Assembly (NCBI RefSeq): GCF_019393635.1
Contig: NC_057867.1
Span: 73,845,492-73,909,491, forward strand
Direction: 5' to 3'
From: Dromiciops gliroides
Taxonomy: Eukaryota > Chordata > Mammalia > Microbiotheria > Microbiotheriidae
Length of the DNA: 64,000 bases
This document shows, one piece after another, positions 10,649 through 21,729 of this stretch (position 1 is its first letter; each line of letters starts with the position of its first letter). The position numbers and the translations under genes were made by a program. A model generated the notes under the pieces. The model saw nothing but the letters and a program-made list of their open reading frames with translations, was not told where the DNA came from and did no database searches.

Positions 10649-12327
10649 TAATCATAAAAGTATTTTATTATTTTCCAGTTACATGTAAAGGTAGTTTTCA
10701 ACATTTGTTTTCATGAGATTTTTAGTTGCAAATTTTTCTCCCTCCCTCCCCAAGACAGAAAGCAATCTGATATAGGTTATATATGTACAATCACAGTAAA
10801 CATATTTCTGTATTAGTCATGCTGTGAAAGAAGAATCAGAACAAAAGGGAAAAACCTTAAAAAAGAAAAAACAAAAGCAAAAGTAGAAACAGTATGGTTC
10901 AAAAAAAGAGAAAGAAACAGTATGGCTCAATCTGCATTCAGAATGCACAGTTCTTTTTTCTGGATGTAGAGAACGTTTGCCATCCTGAGTTCTTTGGGAT
11001 TGTTTTGGACCATTGCACTACTGAGAAGAGCCAAGTCTGTCACAGTTGATCATTGCACAATGTTGCTGTTACTGTGTACATTGTTCTCCTGGTTATGTTC
11101 ACTTCACTCAGCATCAGTTCCTGTAAGTCTTTCCAGGTTTATCTGAAATCTGCCTGCTCGTCATTTCTTATCATACAATAGTCTTCCATTATATTCATAT
11201 ACCTTCCCCAGTTGACAGGTATCCCCTTAATTCCCAGTTCTCTGCCACCACAAAGAGAGTTGCTATAAATATTGTTGTATATGTGGGTCTTTTCCCCTTT
11301 TTATGATCTCTTTGGGATACAGACCTAGTAGTGGGATTACTGGGTCGAAGGGTATGCACAGTCCCATAGCCCTTTGGGCATAGTTCCAGATTGCTCTCCA
11401 GAATGGTTGAAGATCAGTTCACAACTCCACCAACAATGCATTAGTGTTCCAATTTTTCCACAGCTTCTCCAATATTTGTTATTTTCCTTTTTTCTTATTA
11501 GCCAATCTGATAGGTGTGAGATAGTACCTCAGAATTGTTTTAATTTGCATTTCTCTAATCAATAGTAATTTAGAGCATTTTTTCATATGGCAATAGATAG
11601 CTTTGATTTCTTCATCAGAAAACTGCCTGTTCGTATCCTTTGACCATTTCTCAATTGGGGAATGACTTGGATTCTTATAAATTTGATTTAGTTCCCTATA
11701 TATTTTAGAAATGAGGCCTTTATCAGAAACACTGGCTGAAAAAATTGTTTCCCAGCTCTCTGCTTTCGTTCTGATTTTGGCTGCATCACATTTGTTTGTA
11801 CAAAACCTTTTTAATTTAATATAATCAAAATCATCCACTTTGCATTTCATAATATTCTCTATCTCTTGTTTGGTCATAAATTCTTCTCCTCTCCATAGAT
11901 CTGAGAAGTAAACTATTCCTTCCTCTCCTAGTTTACCTATGGTATCACCCATTATGTCTAAATCATGTACCCATTTTGATCTTATTTTAGTACACGGTGT
12001 AAGATGTTGGTCTATGCCTAGTTTCTGCTATACTGTTTTCCAGTTTTCCCAGCAGTTTTTGTCAAATATTGAGTTCCTATCCCAGAAGCTGTAGTCTTTG
12101 GGTTTATCAAACAGTAGATTATTATAGTCATTTATTACTGTGTCTCCTGTGCCTAGCCTATTCCATTGATCTACCACTCTATTTATTAGCCAGTACCCAC
12201 TAGTTTTGATGACTGCCGCTTTATAGTATAGCTTCAGATTTGGTACAGCTAGCCCACCTTCATGTGCATTTTTTATTAGTTCCCTTGATATGCTGAATTG
12301 ATTTTCTTCCCTTAAGTATATTTCCAT
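10649..12327 (-). mobile_element. 5'-truncated L1 inserted in L2
   Basis: The 3' UTR begins at 10649 (ataaaagtattttattattt) and ORF2 continues to 12327. Minus-strand residues include AVPNLKLYYKAAVIKTSGYW, WNRLGTGDTVINDYNNLLFD, TEAESWETIFSASVSDKGLI-like residues and [19 protein letters not shown], all in the order of L1 ORF2. At the position where the L1s at 28358 and 34919 carry a stop, this copy reads through as KCKVDDFDYI. L2 continues on both sides. Confidence 0.92.
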
Positions 12328-12905
12328 ATGAATCTATCCTCCTCTCAGCTACCAGTTATCTTCCTAAAACACAGATTTGATCCTGTCATTCCCCTTTTTG
12401 AAAACTTCCTTTGGCTCCACATTATCTACAGGATTAAATATAAAGTATTTGTTTGGGATTTTCAAGTCCTTCTTAATATGGCCCCTTCCTACCTTACAGT
12501 CTTCTTGTGTCTTTCTACCCTACTCTATTGTCCAATGATGCCAGACTCCTTGCTGTTCCTATCACAATACTTTCCATTTCCCAACTCTGCCTTTTCACTG
12601 ATTCTTTCTCATGTCCGCAATGTTTTACATCCTCTTCTCCATCCCTTGGCTTCCTTCAAGTCTCAGCTAAAATCCTACCTTCTGAAAGGAGCCTTTTCTG
12701 GTCCTTCCATCTGAGACCCTCTCCAGTTTGTCCCATATATATCTTGTTTGTTCATAGTACTTTGAATGCCCCCCATAATGTAATTGTAATTCTTTATCTC
12801 CTCCTTTGTATTGCCTTTCTTTGTATCTTATATGTCCATAGCACACTGCCTGGCACACAGTAAGTGGCTAATAAATAGTTAGCAACCTGACTTAATATAC
12901 TTCAT
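12328..12905 (+). mobile_element. L2 LINE, 3' segment with end
   Basis: Carries the L2 3' UTR in order: 'ttatcttcctaaaacacag', 'gatcctgtcattcccctttt', 'ttggcttccttcaagtctca', 'cctaccttctgaaaggagcc' and the terminal 'agcacactgcctggcacaca' then 'gtggctaataaatagtt'. The two long overlapping open frames here lie within this UTR and are not genes. Confidence 0.85.
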
Positions 12906-13095
12906 GTGATGTTGGATGGCCGTGCATGAATCATAGAACTCTACTCATGCTGGTAAATTAAAGTTGTGGATCCTACCCAAAGAGCAATCGAGAGCAATGC
13001 AAACCAAACATAGAATTGTGTAGGATGGGCAATTTTAAAGGGTGTCATCAAATAAATCCAGGATTGGAAAGGGGGAGGAAAAAAGTGGAATTGCT

Positions 13096-13237
13096 GGGTC
13101 AAAGGGTATGCACAGCTTTATCGCCCTTAATTCCCTATATATTTTAGAGATGAGGCCTTTATCAGAAGCACTGGCCTCAAAAATTGTTTCCCAGCTTTCT
13201 GCCTCCCTTCCAATTTTGGATGCATTGGATGTGTGTA
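13096..13237 (-). mobile_element. internal L1 fragment with an internal deletion
   Basis: 'ttgctgggtcaaagggtatg' to 'cagctttatcgccctt' is joined directly to 'aattccctatatattttaga' and continues to 'ttggatgcattgga'. In intact copies these blocks are about 330 bp apart. Neither the L1 3' end nor a poly-A tail is present. Confidence 0.75.
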
Positions 13238-13597
13238 TTAATTGTCTTGTAGTCAAGGCTGACTTTTCTCAAATATACAAGGGTACACTGGAGATTAGTC
13301 ATTGATTCTTTGGGGTTTAAGATAACATTTCACAATGGCCCCACCCTTCTTCATTATCTAAATACCAGATAAACAATATTCCAATGCTTCTGTTTTCATT
13401 TCTTGATATTTGTGATGTCTTATCTGCTGATTACTGGAAGCACAGATGAAATCCTAGATGGGCTACAAAATGTTTATGAGTGAAACAAGCAGTGGATTGT
13501 TCATATTAATCTCAGAGTATTATGAGGATCTATATTACTATCTTTACTTTCCATATGCTTAAATTCTATGTACAACATCAAACTTTCATAGAGAATG

Positions 13598-13925
13598 CTG
13601 CTGCAGATTAAAACACAATTTTATATACCAATGTAATGCCAAATCCCGAACGACATAACCAAACCCTAATAATGTGGGGTGATTTATATTTCTCCACCCC
13701 TTGTCCTTCATCTTTATCACGATCAGACTATTTTCTTTTTCTCTTGCCAACGTGGTAAGGTTATTTGGGGGCATTCACTGTGTCTTTGGGGGTAAAAGAG
13801 AGGTGGGTTTTTTTTCTTTGTAGTTATTTTTTTCTGTGTTAAACAGTATATTTTCATTCATTTTAAGAGCAAACCATTTCCTCCCTCCAAAACATGAGCC
13901 AAATACTATACCTAAAATAGGAACA
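13598..13925 (-). mobile_element. unclassified repeat, copy 2
   Basis: Second copy of the repeat at 9863-10195, co-linear over about 330 bp at roughly 80% identity by eye. Flanking sequences differ (here 'atgctgctgcagattaaaac' and 'gaacatttgacaatgaatgg'), so this is an interspersed repeat rather than a local duplication. Part of its minus strand has a coding look. Family unknown. Confidence 0.55.
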
Positions 13926-14760
13926 TTTGACAATGAATGGGTGATTAACTCGATGGAATTAGGGAGATAATTTTGTTCACCCCATGATGACCATTAAGGA
14001 GTGCTGTTAACACATAATGAACAGACCCTTTAAGAAACAAAATTTATGTTTGAAATAGTAATGGCCCAATCCTTAAATCTGTACAGTAGAAATGCAGAAA
14101 GCCTTCCTCTCAGTTTGTATGACTAATAACCCCCTTTTTATATCCAGAATAAAACATGTCAATGTCCTCTCCTTGGAGCTAAAAATGACATTTGTGCCAA
14201 GTTCAGGATAAAGACATGTATTTACTTAAGAATGTAAGGGAAATTGTCCCCTATTTGCTTCTGACTGCAATTCAAGGTATTGAATGTAATCTTTAAAGCC
14301 CTAGAGGATTGAGGCCAGGATGGTGTTATTGATTATTTCTCCCAAAAGGCATTTCACTACAGGAAATGCGTGGCAAGTACTTCTGAGTAATGATTCCCAA
14401 AGTGGAAATGCATTGGGCAGGATGGTACGCCATTCACATCTATCTTCATGAGGTCCTTCATGTTAGAGAGCCCTTGTCTTTGCTACTTCCTTGCCTTCAT
14501 TGTCTGTCTCACTTGTATGACCTCGAGAGGATAAAGCTAAAGGGAATGATGCTGGATATGTCCCAGTTTGGGGTAGTTTTTATCAAATAACAAATTTAGT
14601 CAATACTAACATGACAAAGAACTTTACTCACAAGTTTTATGAATTTACTTTGAGTTTTAAAAAATATGCTTGAATAGCATTATACTTTTAAATGTCTCTG
14701 TTGCATCCATTTATTCCCAACATAATGTCAACCATGTGGAAGGTACTATGTGGAATATAA
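13926..14760. other. unique sequence, no gene seen
   Basis: No repeat or convincing coding signal recognised. Confidence 0.45.
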
Positions 14761-14764
14761 AGCA

Positions 14765-14821
14765 TATTTATATATGTATGTGTATACAGAGAAAGAGAGA
14801 CAGACAGACAGATAGAGACAG
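14765..14821. repeat. (TA)n / (GACA)n simple repeat
   Basis: Short TA/TG tract followed by (GAGA) and (GACA) units abutting the SINE head. Confidence 0.7.
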
Positions 14822-15085
14822 ATTGCAGCTAGGTGGTGCTGCAGTGGATAGAATGCCAAACCTGGAGTTAAGAAGACTCCTCTTCCTGAGTTCAAATCTA
14901 ACTTCAGAAACTTACTAGCTGTGTGACCCTGGGCAAGTCACTTCACCCTGTCTGCCTTAGTTTCCTCATATGTAAAATAAGTTGGAGAAGGAAATGGAAA
15001 ACACTCTAGGATCTTTGCCAAGAAAACCACAAATGGGCTCATGAAGAGTTGGACACAAGTGAAAAACGCCTGAACAGAGTATATG
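14822..15085 (+). mobile_element. full-length MAR1-type SINE
   Basis: Head gcagctaggtggtgctgcag, core tgtgaccctgggcaagtcac, then the long-type tail 'tttcctcatatgtaaaataa', 'gttggagaaggaaatggaaa' and 'gccaagaaaaccacaaatgg' ending near 'gaaaaacgcctgaacag'. The tail separates it from the short SINEs. Confidence 0.88.
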
Positions 15086-15134
15086 TGTGTGTGTATAATA
15101 TTTTTATATAGATAGATTGAGTTTGAAAAACACT

Positions 15135-15300
15135 TTCTATACATTACGATATTTGGTCCTCTCTGAACTAAGTGCTCTTATTTCCATTTTATAGATGAGG
15201 AATTTGGGACTTGGAGTTTTGGTTAAGTGATTTTTTCAATATCAAATTTGAACCCAAGTCTTTCTGATTACAAGTCTAAAGCTCTGTAAATCTCTACATT
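15135..15300 (-). mobile_element. MIR-like fragment, antisense
   Basis: 'ccattttatagatgaggaat' followed by 'tttgaacccaagtctttctg' is the antisense MIR arrangement. Diverged. Confidence 0.5.
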
Positions 15301-16530
15301 TAAGAAATAATCCTTAGCCTCAGGGAACTTTGAATATAGGTAGAGAAGGTGATACAGATACTCAAACATTCACAGTGTAAGGTGGTATGTGATGTCACCA
15401 CTGTAATATTCCTACTAAGGTTGATAGGAAGGAGCTTTAGCCATATGCCATATCATAGACACAGCTTTACTCTCTCAGGAAGTTCTCATCATTATGGACT
15501 ATGACCATGGGATCATAAATTTAGGAGTGAAAGGGAGTAGAGATCATTTTACAGTTACGAAAACTGAGGCCCTTGGAAGACAAATGACATGCCCTAATTA
15601 ACACAGGAAATATGAAGAAGAGATGAGAAATCCAATGACATGCCTCTGAGTCCAATACCAGAAGATTCTTCTGAAACCCATAGGGAGCTACCAAGAGTAG
15701 TTTCAGTACCTAGAACTTCTAAGGCCAAATAAACACATAGCTTTTTTTGCCCCCTTGGCCAAGGGCCAGTATCCTAGTAGAAGCATGCAGTGATAGGCCC
15801 ATATGACAGAAGTTAGTGTGGCCTCTCTCAACAATGTTCCTATGCCTTTCCTTACACTTGGAAGCTTACTGCATTCTGAGTCAGCTTCTGAAGCCAATCA
15901 AAGCTGTTCTAAAACTCTATAATACTAGCTGGCTTAACTGTAGTCAGTCTGAACTCCTCTTTCTCTTCCTTAAATTTCCCACTTCATGTGGTTAGCCACA
16001 TTCCCATAATTTCCACACAACATAGCAAAGCATAGCATAGCGCAACATAGTCCTGTGGCCTGGCTCTGTCCTTGGCCAAGTGCTGATTTGAGTCAGCGAA
16101 TTCAGTCTCTCTGAGCCAACCACCACTGACCTGGGGAAGGCAGTAGTGCCTCCTAAATCTCCCTGTAGGAGGGCTTCTGTGTTGCTAATGAAGCTTCCTA
16201 ACTAGGGAAAGGGAATGGATGTCATCTGCCAAGTCTCATGTATAGTCTACCAGGTTATAACCTTTCTGAGGTAATCAAATTATATCATTGCCCTCAGTGT
16301 TGTGGACTACCAAAAGTCTTTTCTACTTCATAGTTGACTCTTGAACCCACCCAAGAATGAGCATCTTACTTCCCAGGTACCATGAGAACTCAAGGGAACA
16401 CAGTGGCTTGATATATGACATAGGATAAATGAGGTAAATTTTCCAGGTGGTGGTAATCTTAGTTCGTACTTTAATGGGTTTAGTCATGGAGTAATGGTGA
16501 AGAGGCTTGGATATGTCATACTAAAGCCCG
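15301..16530. other. mostly unique sequence with weak MIR remnants
   Basis: A degenerate antisense MIR remnant lies near 15535-15610 ('acgaaaactgaggcccttgg'). A catagc-type short tandem (catagcaaagcatagcatag) is at 16020-16045. No coding signal is convincing. Confidence 0.4.
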
Positions 16531-16532
16531 TG

Positions 16533-16579
16533 AATGTGCGTGTGCGCGCGTGCGCGTGCGCGTGCGCGTGTGTATGTAT
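16533..16579. repeat. (CG/TG)n alternating tract, Z-DNA type
   Basis: About 44 bases of almost uninterrupted alternating purine-pyrimidine made of tg and cg steps, with about a dozen CpG. Confidence 0.85.
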
Positions 16580-16689
16580 TGAAGCTTGACTAGTTCTGGG
16601 TTGTCAAAATGTTGCCTCATGGCCTCCCACTTGTCTTTCTTATTTCTGTACTTACCATAATACCTTCTGGGTGTTCCAATTAATAAGCA

Positions 16690-18402
16690 AACTATTAGTT
16701 AACAATCACTAAACACTTATTAAGCACCTATGTGCCAGGCAGTGTGCTAAGTGCTGGGGATACAAATAAGAAAAAAGAGACAGTGTCTACCCTCAGGGAG
16801 CTTACAACTTAATAGGGGAAAACAAAAAGTGAAAAGAGAAGGGTGGGGGCAGCCAACAATTTAATGGAGAAAGCAACTTATATACATATATAATTAGATG
16901 GGCAAAATTAATGCATGATAGTATGAGGAGAGAGGGCACTAGGAGCTAGAAGCATAGGAGTTACCAGGAAAAGTCTCATTGAAGATTTGTTGAGTCTTAA
17001 AAGAAGCCAAGAATTCTAAGATTTGTAGGATGGGAGGGAGAGCATTCCAGGAATAAGGAACAGACATTGCAAAGGCTTAGCAATGGGGGATGGAGTGTTA
17101 GGTGTCAGGAATAGCAGGTAGGTCACTGTGGAGGGGAATGATGTGTAAAAAGACTAGAGAAGTAGGAAAGGGTCCATTTGTAAAGTTTTAAATGTGAAAG
17201 GCATGGATTTATTTATATTTGATCCTACAGGTAGTACCAATCACTTTTATTTATTAGAGTGGGAATGGGGAGGGTAACATGGTCAAGCTTCAGTTGTAGT
17301 GAAACCCCTTTAGTAGTTGTATGGACAGCAGAGGAGGCAGTTGTGTAGGTGAGAGGTGAGAAGGCCCTCCACTAGGGTTCTAGCTATGTGAGTGGCAGGA
17401 GGGGAAATATACAAGAGAAGTTGTGGAGATAGAAACTAAGACTTGACAACTCATTGTATATGTGAGAGAATGAATAAATGAGTGAATAAAAACTCATTTA
17501 TGAAGTACTGAAGAACTGGGTGACTGGGAGGATGCTGAGTTCCTAGATAGCAAGAAGAAATTTTGAAAGAGGGATGAATTTAGAAGAAGAAACAAGTAGT
17601 TCCTTTTTAGAAATGCTAAATTTGAGTTGCCCACGGGACATCCTGGTAGAAATTTCTAGCAGCTCACAACATGGTACTAGGAATAATATAGAGATTTGAG
17701 AGTCATCTTCGTAGAGATGGTCATTGAACTCCTGGGAACGGATGAAGTCACTAAATTAAATAGTATGGAGATAAAAGAGAAGGCCTAGGATGACCTTTTG
17801 CAATATACCCAGTAGATATGATGAATGAGTGCTGAGAAGGAACAATTAGGGAAGAAGAGAAGCAAAAAAGGCAGTATCCTACAAATGTATGGTGAGGAGA
17901 GTGTCCAAGAGAAGACAGTGTTGAGTAGTGTCAAAGACTGCAGAGAGGGCAAGAAAGATGAGGATTGAGAAGAAGCCATTATATATGACTCTTTTTTTTT
18001 TTTTGCAGGGCAATGGGGGTTAAGTGACTTGCCCAGGGTCACCCAGCTATTAAGTGTCAAGTGTCTGAGGCTGGATTTGAACTCAGGTCCTTCTGAATCC
18101 AGGGCCGGTACTTTATCCACTGTGCCACCTAGCCGCCCCCTATATCTGACTCTTAAGATATCATTGGTGACTTTGGAGGAAGCAGTTAGAGATGAGTGAT
18201 GAGGTTGGAAACCAGATTTCAGAGGGTTTTGAAGAAAAGAAAAAAATAGAAGCACCAAGTGCAGATGGATTTTTCAAGGAACTTGTCTGAGAAAGGGCAG
18301 AGAGCTATAGGGTGACAGAATAAGTAACAGATCTTTGAAGACGGGGAGACTTGAGTATTTGTAGGCAGCAAGGAACACAGTAGCTAGGAAGGGCTCAAAG
18401 AT
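16690..18402 (-). mobile_element. L2 LINE, antisense, long 3' portion
   Basis: The 3' end is on the left: 'cacttattaagcacctatgt', 'gtgccaggcagtgtgctaag', 'cagggagcttacaacttaat'. Upstream L2 blocks follow to the right, such as 'gggagagcattccaggaata', 'aggaacagacattgcaaagg' and 'gtcaaagactgcagagaggg'. A short SINE interrupts it at 17994-18140. It is one of the longest L2 remnants in the window. Confidence 0.8.
17994..18140 (-). mobile_element. short CORE-SINE inserted in L2
   Basis: Runs antisense from a T-run to 'ccacctagccgcccc'. The duplication tatatatgactctt (17980-17993) against tatatctgactctt (18141-18154) has one difference. Confidence 0.9.
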
Positions 18403-18404
18403 CT

Positions 18405-18625
18405 CACACAAGTATTTATTAAGCACCTAGTAGGTGTGAGACAGTGTGCTAGGTGTTGGGCATACAAAGACAACAGCCAATCTCTACTCTTGAAGAATTT
18501 ATATTATACAGGAGAGACAAGTAAATGTAAGGTAATATGAAGAAAGACAGGCTGCTAACAATAGGGAGGAATTCAGAAAGGTTTCATGGAGGAGGTGCCT
18601 GAGCTTTGTAGAGATTGTTCCTAAT
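18405..18625 (-). mobile_element. second L2 3' end, antisense
   Basis: 'agtatttattaagcacctag' through 'gtgtgctaggtgttgggcat' repeats the L2 terminus already seen at 16720, so this is a separate L2 copy or a tandem end. Confidence 0.7.
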
Positions 18626-19210
18626 CCATTCAGGCTAAGTTGTGCTGTCATTGTGACATATCCACTAAGGTACCCACACTGCGGAGAGTCCAGAGACTCT
18701 CTGCTGCTGAGGGCACTTTCATTTGGTGTTGTGGCTAGGTCTAGTGTGACTGTAAGTGGGTAGCATCACAACATAGATATGGCTTTTTTTTCCTGCTTCA
18801 CTTGCTCTCCATCTCCACTGATCTGTGAGGAGTAACCCATCTTCTAACTTTGTTTCCAGTGATCTCTAAAAATTGGTGGTAAACTGTGGACCGTTATGCA
18901 AAACAGTTTGTATAAAATTAAAATGTGTGTGTGTATGTATACACTTACTGCATAGGTGGAGTGGGGGGGGGAAGATGGGAGCTTTCCATCCAGCTGGTTT
19001 GTGCTGATGTCAGTAGCCCGGGTCCAGGGCCATTATATGCCTGGTCTTCTTCAGCAATGACCAATAGGATTCCTACTGGCCAGAATCCCAGTAAAGAAGC
19101 CCATAATTTTGCTCGAAGGAGGCAGATATTTAATGGGCACAATGAAGCACATAAAAAGTATGCCATTATAAACAAAACCAAAAACCCACCAAAACCCAAA
19201 AGTGTGCCAT
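18626..19210. other. unique sequence, no gene seen
   Basis: A (TG)n run lies at about 18924-18945 and a G run near 18962. Nothing else recognised. Confidence 0.4.
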
Positions 19211-19335
19211 TATAGATGGTGAGCTAGTCTTGGAATCAGGAAGACCTGGGTTCAGGTTCCACCTGGCATGCTGGCTGTGTGATCCAGAGCAAACCTCTCC
19301 ATTCTTCAGGGAATTTTGAAGCCTATAAGTTACAG
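19211..19335 (+). mobile_element. SINE fragment
   Basis: 'tcttggaatcaggaagacct' followed by 'gggttcaggttcc' and 'gctgtgtgatccagagcaaa' matches the middle of a CORE-SINE. Confidence 0.5.
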
Positions 19336-19634
19336 ATCAGGTGCTGACCCTCTTTGGTAGAGGGAGTTTCCTTATTAAACATTGCTTATTACCAGGTTGG
19401 GGGCCTTCACCAAAATATAACAAGCATATGGTTTACAAGGAAAACTCATAAAGCAGTACAAACATACATATCTATCAAAAATGACTCCTGTACAATGAAA
19501 AGAAAATTCTTACACATAACACTAAAGATTCTACACAAACATTTCTGGAAGAAGGATGGTAATGTATACTTCTCCTGGGCCCAAGGAATTGGGCTAGGGA
19601 GAATACCCAACTCTCGGCAGAGAGAGAAAAATCA

Positions 19635-19637
<3 letters not shown>

Positions 19638-19693
<56 letters not shown>
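19638..19693. repeat. (GT)n microsatellite
   Basis: About 27 uninterrupted gt units. The open frames through it are low-complexity artefacts. Confidence 0.95.
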
Positions 19694-19694
<1 letters not shown>

Positions 19695-19711
19695 ATATAT
19701 GCGTCTACATG

Positions 19712-19925
19712 CCTGAGAGGCAGTATTTTGTGATGGATAGGCACTAGATGTGGAGTCCAGAAGACTTGAGTTTAGTCCTTACTCTTAGATGTTTCCTTGT
19801 TGTGTGAGACCTTAGGCAAGTTACTTAACTTCTCTGAATCAGTTTTCTCATCTGCCAAAAATGAAAGGGTTGAGTTTGGCTAATAGGGTTCCATCCATAT
19901 CTAAATCTATAGTCCTCCAAGCCTC
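19712..19925 (+). mobile_element. THER/MIR-type SINE
   Basis: Reads 'gtggagtccagaagacttga', 'accttaggcaagttacttaa', 'cagttttctcatctgcc' and a 'ctaaatctatagtcctccaa' end, an older SINE class with its typical tail. Confidence 0.65.
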
Positions 19926-20341
19926 TGATACTCACTTAATGCCAGGTCCAGACAAACATTTGAGAGGGAAAGAGGGTACGGAGAGTAAGAGTGGCTTTTG
20001 TCCTATTGTCCAGTAGAGAGAGGAGAGAGAAGACCTCTCTGCTGTGTTGTCCACAGGGAGGTGACACGTATTCATGAATTTAGAGGTCTTGAGCTGGAAG
20101 GAAACTCAGAGGCTGTCTAATGAATTTTGTAATACTGTCCAGTTTGTTTTTCTACTCCACCAACTAAAAGCATTTATAAATGACTTTCTATGTGCTACAT
20201 ATATACACACATCAATACATATGTTTATACTACATACATATACACACATGCTAAGTGCTAAGGATAAGAAGACAAAAGGACAAATAGTTTCTGTCCTAAG
20301 GAGTTTACATTCTAACATGAGATTACATGTATAGAAATAGG

Positions 20342-20347
20342 TGCGTG

Positions 20348-20392
<45 letters not shown>
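20342..20392. repeat. (CG)(CA)n microsatellite
   Basis: tgcgtgcgcgcg running into about 19 ca units. It is the reverse complement type of the (GT)n tract 700 bp upstream. Confidence 0.92.
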
Positions 20393-20394
<2 letters not shown>

Positions 20395-20552
20395 CTTCCT
20401 GAGATCAAATCCAGCCTCAGACACTTAAGAGCTGTGTGACCCTGGGCAAGTCATTTCACCTTGCTTGCCTCAGTTTCCTTATCTGTTAAATGAGCTGGGT
20501 CATGTAGAGTTGTATAAGACTGAAAAACTCCTGAACAGGACAACAATAAGCC
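20395..20552 (+). mobile_element. MAR1-type SINE, 5' part replaced by (CA)n
   Basis: Begins at 'cctgagatcaaatccagcct', keeps the core and the 'tttccttatctgttaaatga' tail, and ends 'ctgaaaaactcctgaacagg'. Confidence 0.75.
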
Positions 20553-20828
20553 TTAAGGGAGGCCTTTTCAAAAGGTACAATTTGAGCTCAGTCTTGAAGG
20601 AAAATAAGAGTTGGGGATGAAGAGGGAGAACGTTTCAGAGAATGTTGTGAAGCAGAGTGAAAAGGCCTCTCCTCCTCCCCCCCCTCTACCCTAAGACAAG
20701 AAGAATGAGAGGAAGTGACCTCATAGAAGACTTGTATCTTGAATCTAGTCAGCTTCTGTGCCTGGATTGTCTCTGCTGATTTCAGAAATGGAGGCATTGT
20801 TGTTTGTTTGGCATTCTTTATTGTAAGG

Positions 20829-21059
20829 TAGGGGGTCTTAACCTTTTATTGTGTCATGGGCCCCTATGGCAACCTGATGAAGTCTCTAGACCCTCTTTCC
20901 AAATAATGTTATTTTTTGTTTTTGTTTTAATTCGTAGTTGATGGAAATGCTGGATTTTAATTAGAGGCCAGTGAAAATAAAGATGTCACTTTTTTCCATC
21001 TCAGTTCATATACCCTTTGAAATCTATCCACAAAATGGACTCTGGGTTAAGAACACCTG
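20829..21059. mobile_element. hAT-type nonautonomous DNA transposon
   Basis: The left end tagggggtcttaacctt and the right end gggttaagaacacctg are imperfect inverted repeats of the (C/T)AGGGGTTCTTAACC type. They are flanked by eight-base target duplications ttgtaagg (20821-20828) and ttataagg (21060-21067), the length hAT elements make. It is 231 bp with no transposase. Confidence 0.78.
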
Positions 21060-21284
21060 TTATAAGGGATTGCACCCTAACAGGGTGATGAGGGTATGTT
21101 GGAAAGTTCATGTGATGTAAAAAGTCCCTGTCAATAAAATAAAATGAAAAGCAAAGTATATTATTTGGGAGAGTTAACTCCTTAACTCATTGATGCCCAC
21201 TGACACATGGGCATGAATTTGTTTATTGGATTTGCTATATCATCTGATAAGGCCAAGAGAGAATGTGGGTCTGCACTTGCCATA

Positions 21285-21535
21285 ATAGCTAGCACTTACA
21301 TAGCACTCGAAGTTTTGCAAAGCACTTTACAAATACCATCTCATTTTATCCTCAGAACAATCTTGGGAGAAAGGTACTATTTATCATCTTCATTTTGTAA
21401 ATGAGGAAACTGAGGTACAGGGAATTTAAGTGATTTCCTCAGGGTCACAAAGCTAGGAAGCAGGGGGCCATATTTGAATTTGAGGCTTCCTTACTCTAAG
21501 TCCAATATTCTAGCCACAGGGCCATAGTGTGGGCA
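21285..21535 (-). mobile_element. MIR/THER-type SINE, antisense
   Basis: Nearly full: 'tagctagcacttacatagca', 'gcaaagcactttacaaatac', 'aaatgaggaaactgaggtac', 'cctcagggtcacaaagctag'. Confidence 0.75.
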
Positions 21536-21729
21536 TTGCTCAAAGAGGGCAGCCATCTTCACAGTGAGCATAACTGAGCATCCATAAGGCAACAGAAGGT
21601 CATTGAGTGCCTGGAGCAGGGGTAAGAGGAACCCTAGGGGAGGTGGGATGAAATCAAAGACAATTTAAGAGTTCTACCCCGGCCTTTAACCTCCACCTTC
21701 AGGGGAAGTATATGTTTTCCCAGAGGCTT

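Larger units (their letters stand above)
20160..20810 (-). mobile_element. L2 LINE, antisense, split by microsatellite and SINE
   Basis: The left part has 'tgctaagtgctaaggataag' and 'ctaaggagtttacattctaa', the L2 3' end. The right part has 'acaatttgagctcagtcttg', which is the next L2 block. Between them lie a (CA)n tract and a MAR1-type SINE. Confidence 0.65.

Noticed and set aside
12328-12863. Two overlapping open frames of 118-128 codons
   Set aside because: They lie in the L2 3' UTR and follow its nucleotide order, so they are chance frames.
18000-18300. 157-codon minus frame at 17785-18258 as a gene
   Set aside because: It is L2 plus a SINE read antisense. The RGRLGGTVDKVPALDSEGPE part is SINE translation.
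19354-19744. Frames rich in VCVCVC or HTHTHT
   Set aside because: Translations of the (GT)n microsatellite.
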